NCBI GenBank assembly: GCA_022225965.2
Contig: JAKJXP020000047.1
Span: 62,001-126,000 of the forward strand
DNA: 64,000 bases
Origin: Diatrype stigma
Lineage: Eukaryota; Ascomycota; Sordariomycetes; Xylariales; Diatrypaceae
Direction: 5' to 3'
The notes below the pieces were generated by a model, which ran no database searches, was not told where the DNA came from, and saw only the letters and a list, made by a program, of their open reading frames with translations. Below are positions 32,053 to 45,200 of this stretch, piece by piece. A program made the translations under genes and the position numbers. Positions within the stretch are counted from its first letter, which is position 1. Each line of letters opens with the position of its first letter.

Positions 32053-35000
32053 CGCATAGCGGTGACCCTTCCAAGGCCTCATGGCGTGGGGTTGGAAGGG
32101 CACGGGTCTTTTTTCTTATCACTGTACTAGACTGTGGGATGAATGCCACAGGTTGACGCCCCCCAAAGAGAGTGAGAACAAGGGGAGATTCCGTAGCAAA
32201 AGTCTGGGAAGGAAAGGTGGAAGAGGAAAACGAAAGACTGCAGAAGAGAAGTGCAAAGGAGGATGGATGGTGGCAAAGAAGAAGAATAGAAGGGAACCTT
32301 GTCCTGGCTCGAAACGAACAAACGAATGATACGACTGCGAAGGCACAGCACCTAGATGATGGGGAGCACCCGTGGACGTCTCGTATTTGGGAGGAAGAGA
32401 CGGAGGGCAAAATGATATCAAACATCCCACCCAGTTCAGTCCCATCCAATCCACCAAGCCGGTAATCTAGTCGAGGTACAAGAAGTACCAAGCCTAGACG
32501 AACTGCACGAAGGAGCGCTGGGTTGTTGCTGACTACCTATAGGTATGCAAATACATGCCTATGCATACATACCTACTTAAGTATGCACATAGTCAGATAG
32601 CAGGTTGGAAGCAACAATGGGAAAGTCGTCGCATCACAAAGAAATCCTGGGGTTCCCTGAAGATTCCCGTCGAGAGAGCGCCTCTTGGGGCTTGCAGAGT
32701 TCTTCATTGTTGCCCGCGCGCCGTTGCTTTTGTGCATATTGCTTGCTGCAGGTGCTGATCCCCTTTCGTTACTGCTGCTCTGCTTGTTCCTTTCCTTTTT
32801 CTATGTACCCATGTGTAGGTATACATATGTAGGTATTGTACCACCCACCACCTGCATGGTCCCAAGGCACCGTAACCAGCAACCAGCAACCAGCAGCCAG
32901 CAGCCAGCAATCAAATTGAAGTTGCACTGGGTATGATACATCATTGATGTAGGTCGGGTATGTACTTACCTCAGGTATCTTCTCACAACCTTCCACCAAG
33001 GGTTTTCCCAGTGCAGGCAGGAGGAGCGACCTCTCGTTGGGTATGCGGCAACTCCCTCGTCCTTGTGCCTGCTAAACCCCACCAATGCCACTGCCAGCGC
33101 ATTATTTATGCCTTTGCTAGGCAGGTCGGTAGGTATGGGATTGTTTTATAGGTGGCAATTACCTACCTACCGTACCTAGTACAATGCCTAGGAAGTAGGT
33201 ACTCCGTGATTTCCGGCGAGAATACGAATATTATGGATGTAGGTTGCTTCGATAAGGAAAGTCTGCAGGTACCCGAGAGCCAATCCATTACTTCCAGAGA
33301 CCATCCCCCTCGCCGCCGCGCTTGGATACTCTACATAGTAGTAACGTACTTACGTGCCTACTAGGTTAGGTAGGTAGGTGCTATTAGACGCGGGATCCTG
33401 TTGGTACAGTTCAAGGTTGCTACTTACTATGGCATTGATGACATGGTGGGAGGAGAAGAAGAAATAAAAAAGACCTGACTAAGGCAGTGTGTGCCTGGCT
33501 GCGCAGGACAACCCGCGCATTGGGGCGTTGGATATAACTACATACTGCAGTTTATGTGAGGGCGCAACGTTGATCCCTTTCCTAACAAGTGAGGCTCATG
33601 TGCCGCAGGCTTACTACCCCCTGCTCAATACTTACCGATACAGCTGTCACGCATATATCTGAGAATATGTGGACGAATAAGGGTTAGTCCAAGCCGTTTT
33701 CCAGCCGGGGGATTGGTCGTGGTGTGCCAATGCTACCTAACTAGGTATGTACCTAGGTAGTCGTTGGTTAGCTACGATGATTGCGACGACGGCGAGCTGA
33801 CGACTAGTCGGGTAGGGCGAGGTAGAAATTACCGGCAGGAAACCTAGGATCGTGGCTGGCATGAGATGTGTGATGAAGTTGGTTGTTCTCCTACATTAAG
33901 TATTTGCAGCAACTAATTAAACAGGGAGCCAGTGGTTTGGAGGTGGGAGGGCCGAGGGTGGCGTGGGGGCAATTGGTTGGTAGTTGGTAGTTGATAGTAG
34001 TTGATAAACTCGCATCGCCAAGTTGGGAGTAGGTTACAATCACACAACACGGGAGGATAGGGGGGTACGTAGAAAGCGACCTCGGGACCCTGATATATCG
34101 TCTATCTCAAACACCGTGGCTACCTAATTGAAGGTAGGCACCTAGATGGATGACTCAGTTACCAGTATCTATTCTGACTGATGGAATCGAAGGGGATAGG
34201 GACACTGGGCACGCACTCATCCGGGGATTTATACACCCTTCGAAATCTCTACAAGCCATATATATAGCCACTTATCATGCACTGATCATGTAGGGAGCGA
34301 GGTAGGTACATAGGCTGCTCGGTAAATTAGGTTACACCCGGCACCCATATATGGGACAGGTACGGCTTGCCACAGTCCCAGGCTGCAATGTAGCTGGTTC
34401 GCGAAAGTAAGCTTAATACTCTAGACTCCCACGAAAATGCACATGTCCGCGCCGTCCCATGACGAAACCTCACACCTAGCCGTACGCATCAAGCCACGCA
34501 GAGCAATATGTATTGTGGCTTAAATGACTGAGCAGACGAGTCTTATAACGGAGCAACTGGGCAGACAATCCTCAACAAGGACCATCCATCCATCACACAA
34601 GATAAAGCATTAAGGAATCACGATCACGACGAGAGGAGCAGCGAACCGTTCACGGAGAGAAGTGCTGGATTGAGATGCCGTTAGGCGAAAATATCTATAC
34701 ACTCGAAAATAAACAAAAGGCGAAATGAGACCAAACAGCAAAACAAAATCAAACGGACTGATGATCTGATCTGATCTGATGTGTATCAATCTGGTGCGCG
34801 TGATACCTTTCTTTTCTCTCGTTTGCCCCCGGCTCATCCGTTTCGTTCATTCCCAGCCTGACCAGCCCTTCCCCCTTCCTTCCTCGGAGCTCCCCTTTCC
34901 CTGCCGCCCTGCGAGCTCCAGATTATAAACAATGAGGAAAGATGTTGCTGCCGAGTTGCGAATCAACGCGAACAACAATAAAGGAAAAACTAGGAAAAGG

Positions 35001-35511
35001 AAAAGAAAAGATGAAAAAAGAGTAAAGAAAAGCGCCGTAGCTCGAACAAGGTATCTGACAGGAATCGCAAGAAACGAAAGAGATCCGCAGAAGACGACGA
35101 CAGCATTAGAAACAAATAGGGTCGCCGTAGCTAATAGGACAGAGAGGAAGAGAAATCTTGCTCATGGACCAGCCAACCATTTCTGCATCAAAAACATTAG
35201 GTTGCGCTATGTACCGCGCTCTGTAATTCCCCTCCCCACCAGATCATAGAGAGCCTAGTTGCCAATCCAGCCTCCCGATGTACCAGTGACCCTTGATGCA
35301 GACCGACGTTGGATGCAAACGCAAAACGCAGGAATGAAAAACAACAAAGATATTATCGAACTCCTCATTCAACCCCTCGCGCCGCCAGTCCGTACCGGAA
35401 ACTCAGGAAATCAATGTCCACGAACGACGAGGTATATGCGAAGGAACCTCCACCGCCGTCGGAGAGGAAAATGGAGACAAGGAAAATCGTGCATGTCGTA
35501 AGAATTAGTTT
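32053..35511. other. 3.5-kb intergenic region GH16 / transcription factor
   Basis: The left part is the GH16 upstream region and the right part the 3' flank of the transcription factor. It holds the tandem repeat at 32874-32909, a GATCT repeat at about 34761-34780 and many TAGGTA/TACCTA motifs (33160-33190, 33363-33380, 33735-33760). A Lys/Arg-rich open frame at 34932-35249 has the look of translated purine-rich UTR rather than a gene. Confidence 0.5.
32874..32909 (+). repeat. 7-bp tandem repeat AACCAGC
   Basis: Five adjacent units, AACCAGC in the first three and AGCCAGC in the last two. Confidence 0.9.
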
Positions 35512-38259
35512 TTAGTACAGACTCTCCTCATCAGCCCCTTGTGAGATCATCGAGGGCGTCGAGACGTTGGACGACGCCTCGACATCGTCCACGTAGCCTA
35601 TGAGGGCCTGAGAGTGAAGTCGGAAGGCTTCTCCCATGAGTCGCGTAATGCTGTCAACACCTGTTAGTCATCATGTCCCGAGAGTTTCAACGGCAGTCAG
35701 AGCACTTACCCCCATACGACCACCTCGTCCAGCATAGAACCCCACAGGTGGGCCACCGTCGCACTCAGCTGCTGTGATCCGAGGGAACCTTCCGATTCCT
35801 TCTCGAAAAGCATCCGAACCTTATGGTACATGGCCATCTCCTCCTCAGAAGCAGCTTCCTCGTCATGTTCCAGACGGTATAGCCACAGAGTAAGGGTGAT
35901 CATGAGATCCATACCGCAGAGGGGATGCTCGATACTCCAGTTGGTAGGAGAGGTTCGAGCGACCCAGCGGACGCCCTGGCGGACAGCGGTTTCAATGCAG
36001 TTGTAGCACTCCTGGATCACCTTGATCATCTCGCTAGAGCGCTTAACGCGATCACGTGCGTTCGACATGGCAGCAGCAACTTCGTAATGATCATGGTAGC
36101 GGAGAGCTTCCTGAACAGTCTTCAAGTCAACCTCCAACCGAGCGCGCGCGTTGCGGTACATGGCCTTAGCGTTGAAGATCAGAGGGTGATGGCCATCATG
36201 TGGAGCGCTGAGAGGGACGGAATCAACCTCGGGCTCGCAGAGATCAAGAGATTTCTCCCATGTCTCCAGAGCGAGTCTAAGTTTGTATTCGGTCACAACG
36301 TCCTGCAGTGCTTCGGGGCTACGCTTGTGGTACCAAACTTCAAGGAACAAGGCGTTGATCATCACACGCGACGCAAATGCACTGTACTTCAACGTTTCCC
36401 CTTGGAAGAGATTGTCATGGGCAGACATGAAGGTAACTGCAGGCGATGCCTTGAGGTGTTCTTGCCATACCGCTTCATCGGTGGCCTTGTAGTTCCACAG
36501 CCCCTCTGAAGATGGCAACTGCAGATCTTCGAACTCATTGAAGCTGATGGCTGGGGTGTGGTTGTAGGTCAAAGTCAACAAGCCAAAGAAGATATACACC
36601 GCGTAGTACGTGCGTCGGCAACCCTCATCCTCTACCCACTCAGCTCGCGTGGGCTGCGCACCTTCGCGTGCGTCTTGTCTCAGCTTCAGCTCGTAACGAT
36701 TTCCGGCCACCATGTTGGCAAGAAGACTCTTAATAGAACAAGACCATTCCAAACCCTTAGGATCACCACTCCAGCTGGCGAAGATCATGTTGAGAAGCGA
36801 GCTTTGCATGGTCCACAGAGGGCACTTGCGCGAGCTGAAGTTCTCCTTGTTCTGTAGGAACTGACTGACAAGAACCTTAGACCCGATGTGAAGCATGTAC
36901 GCCTGCTCTTGATCGAAGGCGTAGAGAGCACCGATCGATAGGACGGACATGAGGAGAGAGGGTGACACTTCGGTGACCTTGAAAGACACTGGGTGCAAGA
37001 AAGGCAGATGGTGGTGGAAGAGCCCGAAGTATGTTGCAAGATACCGATTCAATGAGCTGAGGTTCGGAACGCGAAATCCTTCTGGAATGGTGTGTTCAGT
37101 ATCCTGAGCTCGAATGTTGTCGAGGATCATGTTCCGCTCCTCGTCACTCAGAACCTGAGGAGCCTTGAAGCCGGCCGATGCCTATGATAAGTTAGCAAAC
37201 AGATCAAGACCAAGAGTATGAGATAAGAATAAGGGTAGAACAATGGACATTGCTAGATCATGATGAAGAGGGGCGAGTGTTTCGATCACAATCTGCAACT
37301 CTGGCACGTGTCGTTGAGGTTGTAATAACCAGGGAAATCGATGGTGTAGGCTGGCCTGGATAGTGGTACTTACACTAGCAAAGGACTGAGTCTCGAAGGC
37401 ACCTGACGAAGTGGACGTGGTGGACTGAGGCTTGGACTCTGTGGTCGAATTCGACATGTATGTATCCCACGACACATTCTGTGGCACAGGGACAGCGCTG
37501 GGCGGATAGGCGACCGAGGGATCCATCAACGGAGCGCCGTTGGGAGCATACTGCATGGTCGGACTCTGCTCATACAGACTGCCATTGTCTCGTGCTGCGG
37601 CAGTGGCCTTGTGGTGGAGATCGGCAACCAACATTGCTGCAGTCTCGACGTCAAACACTCCTTCGCTACTAGCTTCGATTTGTTCACTAAGACCCGAGGT
37701 GTCGATAGCAAGGCCTGACTTGGAAGGGCCAACAGTCCGGGACTTGGGACCTGCGCGGCGTTTTCCATCGCTGTGTAGAGGAACCCCCCCATCCTTAGCA
37801 TGGACGGTTCGATCATGGCGAAGGAGCAGATCGCGTCGCACAAACGTACTCCGGCATTTCATGCACTTGAACGGCCGCTCTTTGGTATCTGCACCATCCG
37901 AGTAAGTAACACGCTAGTAATGGGCTGTAACACCAATTGATGTGCGATGGAAATAGGAACTAAGAAGGTGAGGGGTAGATAGCAGATAGTACCTAGATAG
38001 ATAGATATCCAAGGTAGACACTGACTCGTGGTTTGTTTACGAGCACAGCTAAGGAGGGGTTGGAGCAATCTAGGGAGCAACGACGGATGGGGCTGAGGAA
38101 CTTACGAGATCGTTCATGGCGTGAACGATGTTCGCTTCGGCTGAAAGCTCTGTTGCAAAACTGGCACTTGTACTTTCTCTCGGGTGCAGCGACCGAGGTT
38201 TTCCGCGGTGTTGGTGTGGCGGACGCAGGAGGCGGCACTGCAACGCTTGCGCCAGGCAT
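35512..38259 (-). CDS. C2H2 zinc-finger transcription factor with fungal-specific domain (AmdX/Adr1-like)
   Basis: Four exons, 38106-38259, 37374-37888, 35710-37181 and 35512-35650, give 759 residues. Introns are 217, 192 and 59 bp. Two tandem C2H2 fingers lie at about residues 30-80. In finger 1, KCQFCNRAFSRSEHRSRH and ERSH supply C-x2-C-x12-H-x3-H; in finger 2, KCMKCRSTFVRRDLLLRHD supplies C-x2-C-x12-H with a His five residues on. The segment matches AmdX/Adr1-type factors of filamentous fungi. Residues about 235-560 are the fungal-specific transcription-factor domain (NRYLATYFGLFHHHLPFLHP, MSVLSIGALYAFDQEQAYML). A disordered S/T/P region separates them. The start is the first in-frame ATG. 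An acidic open frame continues upstream to a possible acceptor at 38452, so an N-terminal extension cannot be excluded. Intron 2 has no independent support beyond frame and splice sites. Confidence 0.88.
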
Positions 38260-38451
38260 CTTGTCGTTGTGGGGTGGTGTAGTTCGCTCTTGTAAGGAGG
38301 ATCTCTGCTGCCGATTGACGGTCGTGTCGGTATCTGGCAAGCTGTGCACTGCGCTTTCTTGTTCTTCGTCTGGGTCTGGGTCTTCGTTCTCGTCTTCGTC
38401 GTCTGCTTCGCTCTCTCCGTAATCTCCTCCTCGGCGGTCCCGTTGGGATTT

Positions 38452-38500
38452 CTGCAACAACCACGTATTAGGCCTGCTGCCTTGTATGTAAAATGCTCAC
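38452..38500 (-). other. Probable 5' leader intron of the C2H2 factor
   Basis: On the minus strand a GTGAGC donor at 38500, a CCTAATAC branch-like string and a TTGTTGCAG acceptor ending at 38452 define a 49-nt intron. A second donor (GTGAGT at 38548) could use the same acceptor. Neither splice yields an in-frame ATG extension, so it would lie in the 5' UTR. Confidence 0.45.
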
Positions 38501-38935
38501 TTGGGTAGGTCGGCGAATAAAGAATGGTATCTCTATGGCTCTACTCACAAAGTGTGTCCTCTTGACAGAATGCGATGTAGCTGGGCATTGGATTTGATAT
38601 GGGAAGCATTAAATGGACTGGATGGATGTGTAAGTGGCCTGGGCCGATAATTAAACTCTATACCAATTACGAGGTACCAGAGTTAAAGGCGATCCGTCCT
38701 TATCAAAGCGACGGCGCAGGGAGATGGGGTTATCTAAATAGAGTATTGATGGATGGATTGTGATGTTGAATCCAGAGGCGGGGTGACGGATGGAAGTCAG
38801 GTAGAATATTTGAAAACGAAAGTTCAGGAGGGGGGAGGGGGGGAGTGCGGGCTCTTGAGAAGCGGGCGGCCGTGAGGGACTGGGAGGGAACGCCAATGCG
38901 TGTATGCGTGTATGCGTGTGTGTCTGGTGTGTGTG

Positions 38936-39045
38936 TGTAGGTGCGGTGCAGTGCAGTGCAGCGCAGCTTGTGGGTGGGTGTGAGTGTGCAAGGTGCGAGG
39001 TGCGAGGTGCAAGTGCAAGTGCAAGGTGCAAGGTGCAAGGGACAG
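38936..39045 (+). repeat. Mixed GT-rich and GCAAGGT repeats
   Basis: The tract has GTGTGTGT units, then GTGCA repeats (GGTGCAGTGCAGTGCAGCGCA), then about eight GCAAGGT/GCGAGGT/GCAAGT units. Confidence 0.85.
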
Positions 39046-39190
39046 GACAGGAGACAGCTTTGGCTCGTTAACCACCCGGCATTAGCGGACGCAAAGTGGT
39101 CAAATTGGGGCTGGAAAGAGGGGCAAGCACTTGTGTAATTAAGTACCTACCTGGGCTGCTGGGTATAGTAGGTAGGAGGTAGGCTAGCAG

Positions 39191-39240
39191 GTATGTACGT
39201 GTGTATGTGTGTATGTGTGTATGTGTGTATGTACATATGT
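39191..39240 (+). repeat. (GTATGTGT)n microsatellite
   Basis: Four 8-bp GTATGTGT units flanked by GTATGTAC variants. Confidence 0.92.
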
Positions 39241-42200
39241 ACGCTGGTAGGGGAGGGGCCGAGGGGGGGCTTTCCATCAGAACCACGATCGGGCGGGCCA
39301 TGCGTGTATCGACTCGAGTATCTCGCTATCACTTACTGTCTTGGATTCTGCGTGGTATACGCTGGTTTTCGCTGGTTTTCGCTATGGCGATACCTCTCAG
39401 CTTCCTGGTTGTTTGGTCACAGATGGAGGGGCCTGCGGATGATGTGTTGAGTTGGTGGGTTACGGGTTAGTTAGTGTTAGCATAAATGTGGGGGATTGGT
39501 CTATGACCATTGACCTTCACTTGGGCAACCCGCGTACAGTGCAGGAATCTTTTCGGAGACCTCGATAGCACCCGGGCTGACCACCGCTGCACCGCTAACT
39601 TACCTAATTAGACATTTGCTTGTTGCTTGGGTCACTGCTTGGGTGCTTGGTTGCTCTTGGTAACAACATTGAATGTGCTTGTTACAATCGGTATCGGTCT
39701 GTACTATACTATGTATGAACTACCTGGGTAACAGTGAATGACATGAATTGAATGGCAGCACTCCTCTGTCCCTGTCCCTCCGTGCCGCTCCTGTCTCTGT
39801 CCATTGTCCCTCGTCCCTTGTCCCTCTATGAGCACAACGCAGTTATGACGGCCCACATGGCTTGTAACTTGGGTAACTTGGGTAACTGCCATACCACAGT
39901 TAGGCAGGCCTTAGGTGGGCTAATAGCAGTCATAGTTCAACAAGACTGGTGCCACGTTTGGTCTCTCGTACTTACCGTCTCGGTGTTCTCTGCTCTCGTG
40001 AACATGTGTCCTAGGTATAATCATAGCATCACATTGGGTTTCTTCCTTGCACTCCGCTTGCATACGTTTGTACATAGTAGCTTATGTAGCCTTGGCTAAG
40101 TTTCTATACAGCATCGTCAACCTGGAGGTATTCATAGAGCTACAATATATGGGTAACCCAGCTAACAAATGACCAGATAGTGGGGTTGAAGACTTGTCGG
40201 TCATTGATTAATGCGAGCTTGTCGACCCCTCGGCCCCTCAAGCCCCTCACCCACACACCTACGGCTGCATATACTTACATACATACAGTCCATGTTTCTG
40301 GTCACGTCGTCGAGGTGCATGCAGACAGCTATCACCGATAGAGGGAGTAGGTGGCCTATGGGTTGCCGTTGCGTGGTTCACCTTCTCCCTGGTAACCTCA
40401 GGAGCATATTCTTCTATACGTAAGCCTGGAGCTGCCTGAGGGAGTTCGTATGCGATGATTAGCCAAATATATTGAGTGGAGGATTAGGAGTTACCAATGG
40501 TATAGAGCCTTGTGACGGTAACATCATATAGGTGATTTAACTGGGTGGTCTCAAAATAGCAAAGGATTGCGATTTGCTCATCCATTTTGAGCAGGAGCCT
40601 ATAGTTGCAATACATACGGAGCGTCTTTCGTTCTATGAACCCGTGACATTCGAAGTACAATACAGATAGATAAGGCCTGTAGGTACTTCGTACTCACTTA
40701 CAGACTCTATACCTTCATGTCACTTCCAATCCGCATATTACCTTACCACATACCCATCTTAAATCGCAAATCGCAGATCGCGTTTTGACGCGATGATGCT
40801 AACCACTGCTATGTTCACCGCACCTACCGAATGATAGCGGGGTTCTAGCGTACAAGATTCAAGATTCCTTTTCTGTTCAATCCCTGACCGGTTTAGGGAA
40901 CGCGTGTAATAGACTAGGTACCCAGTAGGCATGGTAGGCATGGTAGGCCATGGGCTAATGGACAGATACACGAACTTCGCTATCATGCATACAGTAAGGA
41001 GAGCACCCCCCCCCCTACCGTGTGTAGCGTATCTCATGGCATACTGATTTGGAGAAGCGACACTGTGCACACGACATGTAATTTCCCCATTCCGACAGGC
41101 ATACTGGGCATCTCACCACCTCACCTATCATATCAGATAGGATGCTTATATCGCATGTTCAGATGGTTCAGGCTAGGAAATCCAACCCCTACCTACTATT
41201 GCGGTAGGACCAGAAACTGGCCCTGGCTTTGTGGTCTCTGTACAAAGAGATTACAACTGGAAAATTTTCAAAATCCTGCTGACTATATACGGAATAGCCA
41301 GAGGCCCTTGGAACATTCGTAACGCGACGAAATATTCCGGGCCTTCTAGTCCCGCTACCACATACCCTGATGTTTTCCTTAATTTGCTAACCAAACCTGG
41401 CTTCACCACGTCGACGCAGATTCCAGTTAAGCCCTGTCGTCCCACAACGCTATGTGCGGGAGCCAGATTCCGGTCTCCCTAAACTCCTCGAAAGTGGGCT
41501 GGATCCTATCACTGGGTCGACTGTCGACTGCCGTCACAGGACCCAGGACCCAGGACGCCTCGTCTGCGATTCAAATATCAGCTGGTGGTGCGATGCACCG
41601 GAGGCGGAGGGAGAGAGCAACTCCATGACATATATACTACTATTGGTTTCACGCGCGTTCCCGATTACCAAGTAATAATCGCTAGCTTGCTGGTGCGGAC
41701 GATGCCTGGACGCGTCGATTTTGAAGCTGCTGGAGCGTCTACACGATCATCTTCGCGTATAGGTACTCGTCCCGTTATCAAAGTTGGAGAACAGTGCGCA
41801 GAACATCAACTTGAGGTGTCTCCCGATCCGACAAACTGGTGGAGTAGGTAAAACTCCACGACCGATTTCGAAGTTATCTAATCTAGACCGATATAGCCTT
41901 GGCCGAGGTACCGGAGAGCCCTTCCCCGCCCGGACAGGTCCAACGTTCTCCTCCACCGCCATCTGCTGTGAGGTTTTTCGCTTCGTGATGCCCGAATCCG
42001 ATGAAATATCGGTCAGAGATGCTCATATTCACTAGGTAGGTATGCATGCCAGCACATTGTTGTTGATGGGTAAATCGAAGGCGGTGTCGTGATAGCGGTG
42101 TACTCCTGTTCGGGGTCCACGGCCACCCTGCCCACCTAACCCAAGAGGAGTTGGATGCCCGGTCTTCCAGAAGCGAAGGCCGACAGGCTGACATGTTCTT

Positions 42201-45200
42201 GACAAGGGTCGAATGGATCTGGAGGAAACGAGGCTGTAGTAGATTTCCGGGTCTCTTCCGGCTGTCTCCATTTCTCCTTATACACTAGGCCTGATCCGAT
42301 GCAGTGTTGTTCCTAATTTGGTGCATTAATATCCGCCTAAGCATAATGGATCCGTCACTGGCTCCTCGAATCTCATGCTTCTGTATGCAATCGTGGCAGT
42401 ACGTAATTGATTACTGACATAACCGGTGGCTGGGGCTCGAAGCCGACAAGTTGAAGCCTTCAAAACCTACGGAGTGTTATCGCGAAACGTTATCGCTGCG
42501 GCAATACGCAATACCATGTATGCTGAACGTGGGCCGAAGTGGTTGCAGTCGTCCGGAGGCTATAAATAAAGCAGGGGGTCGGCATCTATCGTTTGCAGAT
42601 GATTGGCATCCCGCCGTCCCAATACTTCGGGAAGGATATGTAGGTCCCCAGCTTCAACGCCATTCTTGTCCGACGTCTATGTACGCAGCTTTGACGTGCT
42701 CCCGCCGTATGATGGGCATCATCCTAAGCCCTAATCGCTCGATGCTGTGTAGTTCTCGATCGGAAAGCTTATAAAACCCCTCATTGTATCTGTATACAGA
42801 ATGATCGGGTTTTAGAAGCTGATGTACGGCTGTGGGATGCAGTTTTGCGTGCGAATTACGATAAATTGTCACTCACGCTCCTGGTTACTAATAAGTAATG
42901 GGGCTTGGGGCTTGGAACGTAGCCCCTTTTCGCTTTCATCCATAGGTGTCTCATACCTGACCATATGTGTCAGCTGCTTACATCATATCCTGCCATCCAT
43001 AATTTGAATCATTCTTTCACGTCAGACTGGCGACCGAACGCCTGTCTTACGTAGTAGTAGTGCCGGGTGGGAGTTATCGCATACTCGCAAAGGTCTAGTA
43101 TTAGACGAAGGCGGGCCGCGCGGGTCCTATCCAGTCGGGGATGTTCGGCTGCCCGATAGTTCTGCCATTAGGTAGCAAGTGGGCAATGCTCACTGTCCAT
43201 GAGCTGTCTGAAAAAATGTCACTTACTACGGAGAAAGATCGATTCTACGGAGCATAGTCAACCAAATGATCGGCAGTGATTTTCTTCATTAGATAACCGC
43301 GCGTCGTCGATTCTATCTATAATCTATTAGGTGACTGTAAATCGTTCGGCAGTACTTCGTAGTAAGAGTCTGACAGCATCATTGATTCTCTATTACCGCT
43401 ACTATGTATGTAGGTAGATGTTGGCATATCACTGTGGGACAGGTTTGGCATACACATGTAAGGCGTGGCTTGATACCATGGCAAGTAGTCAACTCATCAG
43501 CAAGACACGCATGAGTACAATGCACAAGATGAGATCTCCGGCTGCATCCTTACAGCTGCTTGACATGACCACCATCTCGGATCGAGACGTTGATCTGCCA
43601 ACTTGTTATGATGGAAATCTTCCAGAACACCAGACGTGGGGGTCAACCATTTGATCTTGCGGCTGATGCAGAATTACTGACAGTTGGAACCAAGCCGTTG
43701 AGAAACGTCGGATTGCTATGTGGTTAGGCATTGCCCGCTTGCATACAATGACTTGCGTAAGGAGTCTGTGTACTTACGTCTTTCCCCTCCAGAGACAGCT
43801 GTGGGATTGATGCAACCATCCCGAAGCAGAAGGTCGCGCAACCTTGCAAGGCTAGGGGATGCTCTTCGCATGGCAATGGCATGGCAGGAGTGTTAGCTTC
43901 GTGGGCGGGCGGTCTGCCATGCTTTGATGTACTATATGCAGGTCCTACCTACATAGTACTAGAGATGCAAACCCGTTTCCCCATTACCTATCTACTGGAA
44001 GTCTGTCTCTTCGTGGTCGACTTCCATCCTTCTCCGGCAGTTTTCTAGACGCCGCACCAGGACCCCTTGTCCAACAGGCCGGTTTTTAGTCTCTGTGGGC
44101 CCGGATAAGGCCTTAAATCATGCGCCGGGACGACCATCGGTGAAGCATGAAATGCGAAGTTAGGGATACCTGCGACCTTGTGGGGTAGGCAGGATGAACG
44201 GCTCAAGTTCGTCGAGTCGGAGCCAGGGTGCTGGGCGATTGGGAGGTTCTCGACGTTTTCTAGAGACTCGTCCCCCGGGCACGCGGAAACTGTCCGGCGT
44301 TACGATCAGACGAGGCGTTATCTAAGACTATCGGCGCCGTCTCATCTTATAGTTGACAGCGGGGAAGTCCAAACTTTCGTGCTGAACAGGATCTGGGCTG
44401 GTCCCCTCTTCCGGTGGCGTGGAAACACACCACTTGATTTCCATAGATGTACTGTTTCCTGGGCTGGATTCCTCTAGCAGAAGATATACTTTGGAAATAT
44501 CGTATCCCTCTTTTGTCTGACCGGAAAATGGTCATCTGGCAAGCAAGACACAAGAGCATATCACAGCTGGAAGCAGTCAACCCTCTTTAACTAAACATCC
44601 GGCCGTACTTGTCGTCTGCTTACCGGTATGGTGGTGTTCTCACATACCTATTGGCACCTTGACAACCCCGCCTGGGGGTTTCTCACGTGTAAATGATGCA
44701 TGCGCAAACCACCGGGAATGCTGACAACTTAGTCACTATCCTTGTCAAAGTCTTGCCAATCTAGCAGTGAAGCGACGGTTCACCGGCCCCCACCTGAAGC
44801 CAGAGGGGTAAGACGAGGGTTTCGTAGAGATAAGTAACCGTAGCCACAATCCGAACCCAGGCAAGCCATCTTTCTTCCAGGTATTCAAGACCGCGAACGA
44901 TGTGGAAGACTGATGAACCTATTGCCTATTCTAATGAGGTGTGTGTCCAGGCAACACACGAGGTAACAAGAATTGCTTCAGCCAGAATAGAAATCTAGTT
45001 GCAGTCGCAGATCTACGTAGCATCGATTGCTGTAGATTCGGCCGGTCTACCTAGTACGATAGAAAGCTGGTACAGTACTTTAGCAGGCTCTCGGCTATAC
45101 AGGAAGTTCCTTTCTGTAATTAGTCCTTACCAAGATATTGTGTCTTACGGATTTGAATGGGTAAACATAGAGCTCATGATGTGGAGCAATAGTTTGCACA

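Noticed and set aside
34932..35249. 105-residue Lys/Arg-rich open frame (plus strand)
   Set aside because: It is low-complexity translation of purine-rich DNA in the 3' flank of the transcription factor, with no domain and no splice context.
39752..40099. 115-residue plus-strand frame with hydrophobic stretches
   Set aside because: It begins with translated TGTCCCT repeats and shows no conserved motif; composition alone explains the hydrophobicity.
42460..42872. Possible degenerate gene on the minus strand (ERLGLRMMPIIRREHVKAAY and, in another frame, TYISFPKYWDGG)
   Set aside because: The fragments read like protein, but the frames do not join through plausible splice sites and I recognise no family. 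A translated search against proteins would decide.
44178..44477. 99-residue plus-strand open frame
   Set aside because: No motif or compositional sign of coding, and a minus-strand frame overlaps its 3' part.
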